This document shows, one piece after another, positions 1 through 9,500 of a stretch of 64,000 bases of DNA. Positions within the stretch are counted from its first letter, which is position 1; each line of letters starts with the position of its first letter. The DNA comes from Protonemura montana (taxonomy: Eukaryota; Arthropoda; Insecta; Plecoptera; Nemouridae). The notes under the pieces were generated by a model. The model ran no database searches, was not told the origin of the DNA, and saw only the letters and a program-made list of their open reading frames with translations. A program made the translations under genes and the position numbers. The stretch lies in NCBI GenBank assembly GCA_947568835.1, contig OX387602.1:24851021-24915020 (forward strand). Direction: 5' to 3'.

Positions 1-2
1 GT

Positions 3-1124
3 TCAAACTCTAAAGCTACGGTGGAAACAATGTTAGCCATTGTGATGTGCGACAAGAAGAGAGCTTTTATCACAAATTACCGGGCAACTGTGAACTTAAT
101 AACGGCCATATCCATACTAGCAGTGGACTTTCAAGTTTTCCCTCGCAGATATGCAAAGACAGAAAATTATGGGTATGGAGTCATGGATGTTGGAGTTGGG
201 TTGTATTGCATCGCAAATGCCATTGTAACTCCGGAAGCTCTCCATCTTCAAAAAAGATTGAAATTTTTCCCCTCTATATATGGAGCATTAAAAAACAGCC
301 TTCCACTTCTTCTTTTGGGGACCGCAAGATTTTTTTCAACAAAGCAGATTGACTACCAACAGCACGTATCTGAGTACGGTGTTCATTGGAATTTTTTCAT
401 AACATTGGCTGCTGTTAAAATTGCTGGTGCTTTAATTATATCAGTAATAAATCCCAAGAACTCGCTTATTGTGGCTATTTTATTGATGACTGTTCATCAA
501 TTCATGCTGGAGTGCGGATTGAGTAACTGGGTATTAGGAGAAACACCTCGGGACAATCTTTTATCTGCTAACCGAGAAGGTATTGTTTCTTCCCTCGGAT
601 ACATTGTTATATTCTTCGCAGGCATAAGCTTAGGACGCTTAATTCAACGTCCTTTGACTTCATTGAGAGACAATTTAATACTAGTACTGCAACTTATTGC
701 TGTTGCTATTTTCCTATGGACCTGTACATTCTGGTGTGATTATTTCTTTGGAGTCTCTCGACGCCTTGCTAATGCTGGGTACGTCATGTGGGTTCTAGCT
801 TATGGAGTTACTCTAATAACATCTTTCTTGCTTGTTGAGATAATGCTTCGGATATACATAATGTGTAGAAATGCTCGTGCCAAGAGGAAAAACAAACTGA
901 ACTGTAGAGAGTGCACAGTCCCCGTTGTTCTGAACGCAATTAGTTATAATGGACTATTCTTTTTTATGATTGCAAACTTGTTCACTGGGGCCATTAACAT
1001 CATGGTACAGACATTGATGCAAGATGATGTTACCAGTTTGATAATAATCAACATCTATATGCTTACAATTTGCCTAGTAGCTGTCCTATTGCATAGTAAT
1101 AATATGAAATTAAAGGTATGGTAG
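3..1124 (+). CDS. PIGW: PIGW/GWT1 glucosaminyl-phosphatidylinositol acyltransferase, C-terminal part (5' end outside window)
   Basis: The product is a multi-pass ER membrane protein that acylates the inositol ring of glucosaminyl-phosphatidylinositol, an early step of GPI-anchor synthesis. The frame is open from the first bases of the window to TAG at 1122-1124, about 373 codons. The family is usually near 500 residues, so roughly the first quarter is missing to the left; the GTG at 21 and ATG at 30 are internal codons, not starts. Family-typical stretches are visible: the AISILAVDFQVFPRRYAKTE block followed by YGYGVMDVGVG, an EYGVHWNFFITLA block, and ANREGIVSSLGY before a hydrophobic segment. 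Several strongly hydrophobic segments alternate with short polar loops. No intron interrupts the visible part. It is convergent with EOGT. Assignment rests on recalled family motifs. Confidence 0.93.
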   Translation, partial: SNSKATVETMLAIVMCDKKRAFITNYRATVNLITAISILAVDFQVFPRRYAKTENYGYGVMDVGVGLYCIANAIVTPEALHLQKRLKFFPSIYGALKNSLPLLLLGTARFFSTKQIDYQQHVSEYGVHWNFFITLAAVKIAGALIISVINPKNSLIVAILLMTVHQFMLECGLSNWVLGETPRDNLLSANREGIVSSLGYIVIFFAGISLGRLIQRPLTSLRDNLILVLQLIAVAIFLWTCTFWCDYFFGVSRRLANAGYVMWVLAYGVTLITSFLLVEIMLRIYIMCRNARAKRKNKLNCRECTVPVVLNAISYNGLFFFMIANLFTGAINIMVQTLMQDDVTSLIIINIYMLTICLVAVLLHSNNMKLKVW

Positions 1125-1361
1125 TTTAAAAAACATGTTACACTTTACTACATTTTTTACATTGCATTTCATCGAGTATTGTCACATATTGTAATTCTAG
1201 TAAATTTCTGACTTATGTTATTTTAAATGAATCATCTGTTAGGTTTGTCATTTTGTGGTACTGTGTACCTTAACGTATGGTCAAATTATTTGCTCCGATC
1301 ACCATTGAGTATTGTATTCCTTCATCAAGTACTTGTTGCCAAGAAATTAGTACGTGTATAA

Positions 1362-1367
1362 AATAAA
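1362..1367 (+). promoter_or_regulatory. Candidate PIGW polyadenylation signal
   Basis: A canonical AATAAA lies about 240 bp after the PIGW stop codon, in AT-rich sequence on the coding strand. It is the first exact hexamer I see downstream, so it is the natural 3'-end signal. Confidence 0.55.
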
Positions 1368-2009
1368 GTTTATAAAGATAATCAACGTGCACCGCTTTGT
1401 TTCCAATTACAAGGTAAACTAAAATCCAAATTTTCAGCAATCCATCTCAACATCCGTTATTTTTTTTTTCAAAATATTTCATTGAAATTCTGTCGTATTG
1501 AGAGCTGCGTTCATAAACCCTAACAGTACAATTCATGATTTTATACACCAATTATTTCTAACACACACATCTCTTTGGAAATTAAATGAGCTGAAAAACT
1601 GAAAGTTTTTAGAAAACATGGAAAGGCAGCTTAACAATTTGGCGAGGTGTAGGATGTGGTGAAGTAGTGCAAGAAGTAAGCAAACGCACCGTATTAGCAG
1701 TACAATCATTGGTTAAACCTGTAAACCCAATGGTACCATATACGATGTCATGGAAGTTGTTTGCTTTTGTGTATAATACTTGTGTGGTGTCTAATGCCTC
1801 ATCTTAACAATATCCTGTTTCAAGACAAATTATTCTTTGCAACCTGAAGCCAGACAATTCCAAAGATGGTTGCGTACATACCGCTGATACCGCTGAAGAG
1901 ACTCGACTTCCAAAATATGCTAGACCCAATTTTGGAACCAATTAATAATTACATACTTACAATTAAATTAAAATATAAAATACTGAGTTTTTTTATCATT
2001 AGCTGAGTT
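1368..2009. other. PIGW-EOGT convergent intergenic stretch
   Basis: AT-rich sequence between the likely PIGW 3' end and the hAT-type MITE. I see no coding exon or RNA gene. It probably contains the end of the EOGT 3' UTR on the minus strand, although no exact AATAAA is apparent there on that strand. Confidence 0.5.
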
Positions 2010-2203
2010 CAGGGGCGTGCTGTTTGAGTATGCTGGGTATGTGGGTCGAGTGGGTATGCGCCGCATACCCACTTAAAGGTTACCAGGATATTTCAAAAAC
2101 AATGCTAGAGAATAGAATTCAACTACCAGTGGTTAAGTTAGTCAATTGCACCAGTACTTTTAAGATGAAGCATACCCAATTCCTTCCCCACTGCACGCCC
2201 CTG
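2010..2203. mobile_element. hAT-type MITE, 194 bp
   Basis: The element starts CAGGGGCGTGC and ends with the exact inverse GCACGCCCCTG, an 11-bp terminal inverted repeat of hAT type. It is flanked by 8-bp near-duplicates, gctgagtt (2002-2009) and gctgaatt (2204-2211), with one mismatch, as expected for a hAT target-site duplication that has aged. Positions 2050-2072 form a perfect internal hairpin, GTGGGTATGC/GCATACCCAC with a 3-nt loop. There is no transposase frame, so it is non-autonomous. It ends only 17 bp beyond the EOGT stop codon and therefore lies in the EOGT 3' UTR. Confidence 0.85.
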
Positions 2204-2220
2204 GCTGAATTAAAGAGACA

Positions 2221-5200
2221 TTAAAGTTCATCGTGATGCATGGAATGATATTTCTGGAACTGGCTATGGTTCTGTACATGTTTAGCTGCAATTGCAACGA
2301 TGCGAAGAAATTCTTTCAGATCAAAAGAGTAGTTAGTGAATTTTGCATGAGCTCCACCCTCAGGATGATGACCCTGGAAGGAAAAACAAACCGTTTATGA
2401 ACAAGATAATGGCTTGATTGCAAATGTTCAATGAGAAATCTACTGAAAATCCTTAAATACATCTGGTTTTTGGCAAGCTGGGTTCTCCCTTTCTCTTCCC
2501 TTCTCACACCCACGAGCTCAACTGTCCTCCCGCAGATCTTCGTTAACCACTAAAAATACGCCCAGCGCAGCGAGTTGCATGCTTACTGCTCTTTTGCTAA
2601 CACCTGAGAAAACTCACCTGATCCTGTTGGACAATTTTTGTCTTGTCTTGCCATGTCAAATATTTCACCCCTCGTAGACGTGCCAAGTCCAGATAGCAGC
2701 TTTCGTCTTCGCAATTGTATCTACAAGTAAAAATGTCAGTTATAGATCACAGGATGAAAGTAAATACTAAATTTCATGCAGAAGCACCAATAGAAATATG
2801 TAACAAACAGTTCAAACACCACGCCCCAATCTGGAAGGAACATGAGATGTGTCAAGCCAGCACCGTGCATTCCAATGAAAACGTCAGAATTGGACGTAAT
2901 TTCAAGTTGCTTCTTAAAGTCGATCTTTCTGTTATACACCACCTAGAAAATAAAATAAAATATTATTATTTTGAACACTACTGTCACAATTTTTGAGACG
3001 GAAGTAGTGTTCACATTAATAAAATATCCCACGAATTGCAAGCATTAGCAATTTAAATAAGATTTCAAATAAAATAATACATGTTTACAGATCTCTTGAA
3101 TTTAATTGATATTTTTGTAGCCAACAATGTATGAACCTGGAAATGTTTTTTAAGCTGCCAATAAATGAACAATAATAATAAATAATTTATGAAAAATCTG
3201 TCTTGATGTTTTTCTTTGAGCATATCTGTGAACACAAACCTTCTTCACTTCATAGTCTGGGTTTTCCCTTAAGCCAGCAATCAGCTCTTCCTCGTTCAGA
3301 ATTTTCCGAAATGCGGTGTCTCTTGACAACAAAGTGACTCGCACTTTCTGAGTGGTTCGAAAATGGCGCGGAACTTTTAGGCGATGAAGAATATGGGTGG
3401 AAAACGCGTGAAAGAGCCCGCTTTTTTCGCAGCCCCATATCTATAAGAAAATTAATGAACTGGTTAAACCCCAACATTATTTTATAGTTGTTAAAACATT
3501 TTTTGAAATTTACCCTCTGAAATATATTCTTACAATAGGAGTGTTGTAAAACAGCCCAAAAATCATTCGGGGCAGCAGGGGCATAACCAGATTGCGAAAG
3601 CAAACTTTTTCGCCACGGAATGTTTTTAAATCCCATATGGGATGTTTTGTAAATGCTTCAAACATTGCCTTGAAACTGGATTGGTACGTATAGCTCTCCC
3701 AAACTAGAAAGTGGACGTCTGTCGAGAACATGTGCGGATGTGAAGAGTTGAGATGCATCGACGCATAAATGTTGAAAAAGTCACAAAAATGATGGTACAT
3801 GTTGACAGCTGCAAATAAAAAACACAAAGTAAAAATTATGAATAGGTTTCATTCAAATTAATGAGAAATTGAAACCAAGTAAAATCAATCATATTTCACT
3901 TACTGGCATCTATTTTTAAAATGAATGTAGGCTTGTCAATAACTATATCACAGTCTTTCTCTACAATCGGACGGCTGGACAAGTCTGTGAAGAATCGAAG
4001 TTCTGGACCCCAGGATTGAAGGGGACTGATCTGATCACATTCTGCTTCTAGTCTTGCTTTCTGCAATCTGTAATTTATGCCCCGTAAAAAAATTAATTTA
4101 CAAAGACTGAGTGGGATAAGTATTTCTGTTAACTGCTTCAAGGTTTAGATGGATAAAATCTACTACTTACAAGCAATATCCACCTATTTGACCCTCTTTT
4201 AACACATCCATTTTATATCTTAGATGGTCAGTTCTGTTTGCTAAATCAGTGAAGTCAATCATAAGGTTCCGGCCTCTGCAAAATCGCAGATGTTTTGAGC
4301 ATTCCAACGATGAATCATCCTTAAGAAAACAAATTAATTGGGTAGTTTATTGGTTATAGTGTTTATTGAAGCTCTGCTCCAAAACAGGCAAAGATTCCAC
4401 AATGCATGTCAAATTGTCACTCACCTCATGGGGTGGGTAAATGGCAGGGTGATGATAAATCAAACCAAACCAGGCAGGGTGCAGGGGAAACCCAGTTAGC
4501 ACAAGACTTATTGAAGAGCATGCATGAGAGCTTACTCTGGAGATCCCTTGTGAAGGGTGATAGTTCCACTTGAAAGAGAACTCCTTGTCTAATCCGTACT
4601 CTCAAAACGTAGACAGGTGCTGTTAAAGTGAGTGACACAACAGTGCTAATGTCAATCCCAACAAACCCTCTCTCAATCAGAACTGATGGTGCAACTCATG
4701 GTCACCCATACACTATCAGACTGCGTATGATGTTGGTTAAACTTGGTGAACTTACAAGAACCACTGTTTCCAACAGGGCCAACCAGCTGGTTTAATATCA
4801 TTACTGACCAATACTATCTACTATTTTGGCATTTATGTTCCAAAATAGGAGGAATAAAAATGGATGTTACGGCATGGAAAGTTACACACCACAAAAGTAG
4901 GTTCACACATAACCATCATTTCTTCCATTTGGTCACGGATGTATCCAAAATCTCCTTGGTTGTAGAATGTATTAATCTGATCATTCTTTGTTTTCACCCA
5001 TCCTTTGTGATCACCTGGACAGTTTGGCAGAGAATATGAGTTTTCTAGTTTGCAGTCAATCTCATAGCCCCAACAAGCGCTAGGACTTTGTCCTATGAGT
5101 TCCTAGAATTTAAAGAATGTATTGTGTTATCTAGCCTTGCTAGTATTATGAAGTAGCAACTAGCATTAACTTAATATCAGAGAATATAATGAGTAGGTTG

Positions 5201-5624
5201 GCCAAAAGGTACAACCATAGGTACAACAAAATAGCCAACTAAAAAAAGTGTATTGTGGTGAGTGACGGATTTGCTCTGTTGTAATTGACTTGTAGTCCTA
5301 AATAGGACCTAAAAAGACTTTTAAGGTCCTTTTTAGGACCACAAGCTGCAACATTCACCCACGGCTCTGAACCACTTCACCAAACCAAAAATAGTTTGTA
5401 TCACAAACAGATAATACGTCAATGAAATAACTCACTTGATAGGGACATTCTGGGTCAGATTGACATAGTTTTGACACCTCTGGATAATTATTAAAATAGT
5501 AAGGAATATGAGCTTCGGGAAGGTTTATAAAAGAAAAATTATCACCAACTATGCCTTTTTCACAACAGTTAAGTAAAATTAAACAAAGAGAAGCCCATGA
5601 TAAATGTTCATGTGATATGCCCAT
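2221..5624 (-). CDS. EOGT: EOGT, EGF-domain-specific O-GlcNAc transferase, complete, nine coding exons
   Basis: The enzyme adds O-linked N-acetylglucosamine to Ser/Thr of folded EGF repeats in the ER lumen (family GT61). Exons in coding order: 5624-5436, 5102 to about 4890, 4319-4171, 4067-3904, 3808-3534, 3440-3240, 2942-2809, 2720-2618, 2373-2221. All phases agree and give 526 residues, the usual length. The start ATG at 5624-5622 has G at -3 and +4, with an in-frame stop upstream at 5669-5667. Residues about 1-24 form a signal peptide. Family hallmarks: [11 protein letters not shown] (exon 1), [10 protein letters not shown] (exon 3), [10 protein letters not shown] (exon 5), [14 protein letters not shown] (from about residue 423, exon 7), [10 protein letters not shown] (exon 8). 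The protein ends HDEL, an ER-retention signal. Introns are 88-570 bp. Uncertain points: the exon 2 donor (4890 or 4893, changing one residue) and the weak exon 7 donor CT|GTTTGT. Confidence 0.95.
4415..4637. repeat. Possible small inverted-repeat element in EOGT intron 2
   Basis: TGTCACTCAC at 4415-4424 is matched by its inverse GTGAGTGACA at 4628-4637, inside the 570-bp intron, the longest of the gene. This could mark a decayed MITE of about 220 bp, but no target-site duplication is clear and a 10-bp inverse match can be chance. Confidence 0.25.
5289..5345 (-). other. 57-nt near-perfect hairpin in EOGT intron 1
   Basis: Two arms of about 23 nt (5289-5311 and 5323-5345) pair around an 11-nt loop with only three mismatches; the outer part is CTTGT/ACAAG and the core TCCTAAA/TTTAGGA. 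It lies inside the 333-bp first intron of EOGT and would be transcribed with it. The arms also contain inner palindromes around GGTCC/GGACC, so a tiny inverted-repeat element is as likely as a small-RNA precursor. Confidence 0.5.
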
Positions 5625-6512
5625 TGCTGACAAACGTCCCAAGTCTTCGGATAGTGAAAGGTAATACTATAAAAAGTAGTGGAGAGTTATATCTGAAAGC
5701 AAAGAAGCCAATATTGAGGTTAGTAAAGAGCAGAGAACCATCTGTCAAATAAAAACAGGGTAGTAATACGAGTTTTACAAACTCCTCTAACCTAAAGTAG
5801 TTAATTTACCTTAGCCGTGTGATGTGCGATTTTCTATAAGCTTTGCATTCTCTAGTTTATCTATCAAATAGTTACAAACAAAAATTACTGCAGCATTCCA
5901 ACTCGATCCTAACCTTCATCTCAACGTGGGTTTGAACTGACAGATCAGGAGGCGAGCACCGCCCCTTCCAAACTGTTCCAAACCCCCACCCACAACGTCC
6001 GTGGATCCGTGGAAGCGATAGCGTCATTTTTATAGTTTGATATCACGCACAAATTTGGTGAAGATGTTAAATTGGCTTTACCGCACTTCAAGTTTTGTTA
6101 ACTTCTGGGCCCAGCTGTGATGCACTTAGATTGGTGTTATTGGTAGAATATATCAAATAATCAAATGTTGTTGTTCATCGTTTGATTAAAATGTATGCAT
6201 TATAATGTACAATTTTTACTCAAAAACTTTACACTCATTTAGCTTTTAATTTTAGCGAGAAAATCGCGGCATTTGAAATCAAAAGCGGTTCTCTGTTGCA
6301 ACTCTGTTGAAAAGTGAACACGAACTATATTTATTTATTTACACACAATTAAACAGTCAGTTTTATTTTGTCAGTTATTTTTAAGGTTAGTTTAAGGTTA
6401 CTCACAATGGGGAAAAAAATCTCAAAAGCGATCTGAAAATTGCAGAGAATCGAACAAAATTTTTCACACAGCTCCGGTTTTGAAGCTTTATACTTCGAAA
6501 TTAACGATTGTG
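5625..6512. promoter_or_regulatory. Divergent (head-to-head) promoter interval of EOGT and the fusion gene
   Basis: 888 bp separate the two start codons, which are read in opposite directions, so both 5' UTRs and core promoters should lie here. A GC-richer stretch at about 5948-6035 contains CACCGCCCC, runs of CCCACC and a CGTCA half-site, while both sides are AT-rich. No clear TATA box is assigned. On the fusion-gene side a 9-codon upstream ORF is present. Confidence 0.55.
6407..6436 (+). other. Upstream ORF (9 codons) before the fusion gene
   Basis: ATGGGG at 6407 opens a frame encoding MGKKISKAI and ends at TGA 6434-6436, about 76 bp before the proposed start codon and in a different frame. 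If transcription starts upstream, it could reduce translation of the main frame. Whether it is in the mRNA is not known. Confidence 0.35.
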
Positions 6513-9500
6513 ATGGAGATTCAAACAGATCAAGGGCTGCTAGTGCTCAATCTCGATAACGTACAAGGTACTTGACCCTGCATTAGTATATTTAAATTTG
6601 AAATTCCAAATTGTATGCTAAATTATTTTTTTCAATTCTTCTGTTTTATATTTTTATGGAAAAAATCCACCCTGAGCCGAGTACTATTTCTTTTTCAGCT
6701 CTCCAACAAATGTCAAAAGGTGACTGCATTTACACTTTGGCTGTGGCAAACTCAGAAAATGATGGAACAACGATGGTGCAAATTCCTGTCTCACTACAAT
6801 GCAACGGAAATAGCATCAACTTCCAGCACTCATTCAATAATGATAATAACCCTGTTCCTCAACAAACAGCCAATATCCTACAGTACACGCAACAACAGTT
6901 TGATCAGGCAAGCATGTATCCCAAATCAACACAATTTACGTTTTCTCCCCACATTTTTTTACAGTTTATGTTATTTCTTGACAGGCACAGATATCAGAAC
7001 AGCTGCAGTGCCTTTTACAGTCAAGTGAAGAATCATCTTTAGCTGATAAACCCCCACTTCTACATGATTCTATCCTAAATATTGCTTCGGAATCAGAGCC
7101 CACCCCTATTCAGCACAGCGGAGGAGTAAATGTAGAGTTTCCTGCACCTAATAACGCAGACCATGAACTGGAAGTGGACCATCAGGCCATCTACAATTAT
7201 ATTGAGTCTAATATTGTGCCTCATTTTGCTTCCGATGAATATATAAAAGCACTTAAGAAAAGATCACGGAACTATTCGGTATGCCGGTGGAATATTTATG
7301 ACCTGTAATGAGCTTGCGTAATTTTTATATACTTGTATTTAACTTATATGAACAGCTTATGTATTTTTTTTAACAGATTATAAATAAGACTTTATACCAT
7401 GGGGTAGCCAAACTGAGGAAGGTAGTAGTTGATAAAGAAGTTCGAGAGAAACTCTTGAAAGATACTCACATAGTTAGCAATTCGGGTGAGAATATTTTTT
7501 GAATCTTGTATATTTTTCCTTATATATTAAGCTGAAAGCAAATGCCTAGTACAAACGTTTCATTGAGCGAGACTATTAATTAGTGGAACTGTAATTTAAA
7601 AGCTGAGCATGATGTTCATTTCAGGTGTTCACCTTGGAGTAAATAAGATGTATACAGCAATCACTGCCTCTTATTTCTGGAAAGAGGTGTACTTAGACGT
7701 GGCCAATTATGTCCGTCAGTGTGACGGTTGCTCGGAGAGAGTAGTAGAAGTAACAAACGACCAGCTCGAAGAAGTGTCTAGTCATCCAAGAAATCTGGCA
7801 GTTTCAGCAATCAACAGCAGTATCTGGAAGACAGTGGAAGCACAGATGCATGGTCCATTCAGCAAAACTTTCCGAGGCTACGAGTACCTGTTATCGGTAT
7901 CAGATCCTGTATCAAATTGGATAGTAGCGCTTCCTATCACCAATGAAGAACTTCCCATTCGAATGGCCAATTTTATATTTGAGACATTCTGCGTGTTTGG
8001 TTTTGCCAAGTGCCGAGTAGTGAATTCTTGTATAAAAAACTTTGCCGTAATCCTAGATGTTTATCAGGAAGCATGTGAGGTGGTAAAAGAGGCTTGCGGA
8101 GACCTGAGCCAGATAGATAAGCCTCTTTGTGCGTGGGCTGAGGACCTGGTTGCAGGACTGGTTGCCGAGCACCCTGACTCATGGGACCGCGAACTTCCCG
8201 CGTTCCTATTCAAGTACCATGTGACGGCCGGGGAAAATGGATCTCCATTTGGCATGATGCTGCACAGAAGCGGAAAAATGTGTGCCTCCGAGGAGAAGGA
8301 GAATCGAGAATTGCCTGAGGAACAGGAATTTCCTGAAGGAACTCGTAAGAGGAGAAAACTACAGAGCAGTATTCTACAAGTGAGTTCAGAAATATTATTT
8401 CCTTATTTTACAAACGCTGGTTTGTATTTTGCGCCAAAGATTGCAAGGGGCAGCTAGGATGTTCACGGGCTAGTCTCAAACCAAGGCAAGCTAAAAGCAG
8501 GTTGTCCTAGACAAAAGCCAGTGTATATCCCTAGCTTTCCACTTGCAGCCCCAAAAGTAAGTTGCCGGTCACGTGACTGTCCCGTGTATAACTAGTATAT
8601 AAGCCGGGCCACTGGTCGGCTTGGGAAATTGCATTGCTGGCGTACAAGTGCAAAGTCGTCCTGAAACTTGTACGAGTTGAAGTGATAATAAATGATAAGT
8701 GTTAAGTCAGTGCTGTGTTATACTTCGAACCCCGTTGAGTGACTGTCCCTTTCGCCATAAGATTGTAATGTGTCGGTTTTTTCACAGTGCCGTCATTGTG
8801 AGGAATCTTTTACCTCCAAGATCTCATTTCGAATTCACCAGCGCAAGCATATGGTAGATGCTCGCCGGAGGGGAATGCTGGAAGGTCAAGATACGTCCTG
8901 CGTTTTATTAGACACGGCGGGTAAACCGTCAAGAAATGGGTCGTCTACGAGAAATAAAAGCTCAAAACGAAAGGGTAATCCTACTACATGTAAATAGAAG
9001 AACGAAAGAAAGTCAGCTTAACGACAAAACATGAAAATTATTTATTTTTGCAACAGGCCATTTCAACTTTGGTTAGATCAGTCTCCTTTTCTCCCCTCTA
9101 GTTCATTTACTAGCCGTTTGGTATACTTGTTATTTATTTAACCCAAGTAGGTGAGAGGTACATATTTACAGCACCAGCAGAGTTTTTTCCTGATGCAATT
9201 GTTTGTTTTAGGTTAAAGAAAGACATTATTTTTCAAGCTTTGGGAGATTAAAGTTGTTCGATATGAAGAAAGTATGTGCATATCCATGACTGGTATTTTC
9301 CCCCTCTTTCACAGTGTTTAAATGCACAAAATTCATAAATAAATAAAATGTACAAAAAGTCAGTGAAGAAGAAAAGTTACCTTCCAAAAAAAGTTGTCAT
9401 ACCATTTTCCAGGTACTTCAAAAAACATTACTGAGATGATCAGAAAAATAAACTTTTCTAATTACAGTTGTCACGAATCGGTTGGACCAGTTGCTTGCTA

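Noticed and set aside
2715..2996. Plus-strand 93-codon frame
   Set aside because: It is the antisense of EOGT exon 7 and its flanking introns.
6611..7042. 143-codon open frame called as its own gene
   Set aside because: Its first part is intron 1, its middle is exon 2 of the fusion gene, and its end reads through the GC-AG intron in the wrong frame for exon 3.
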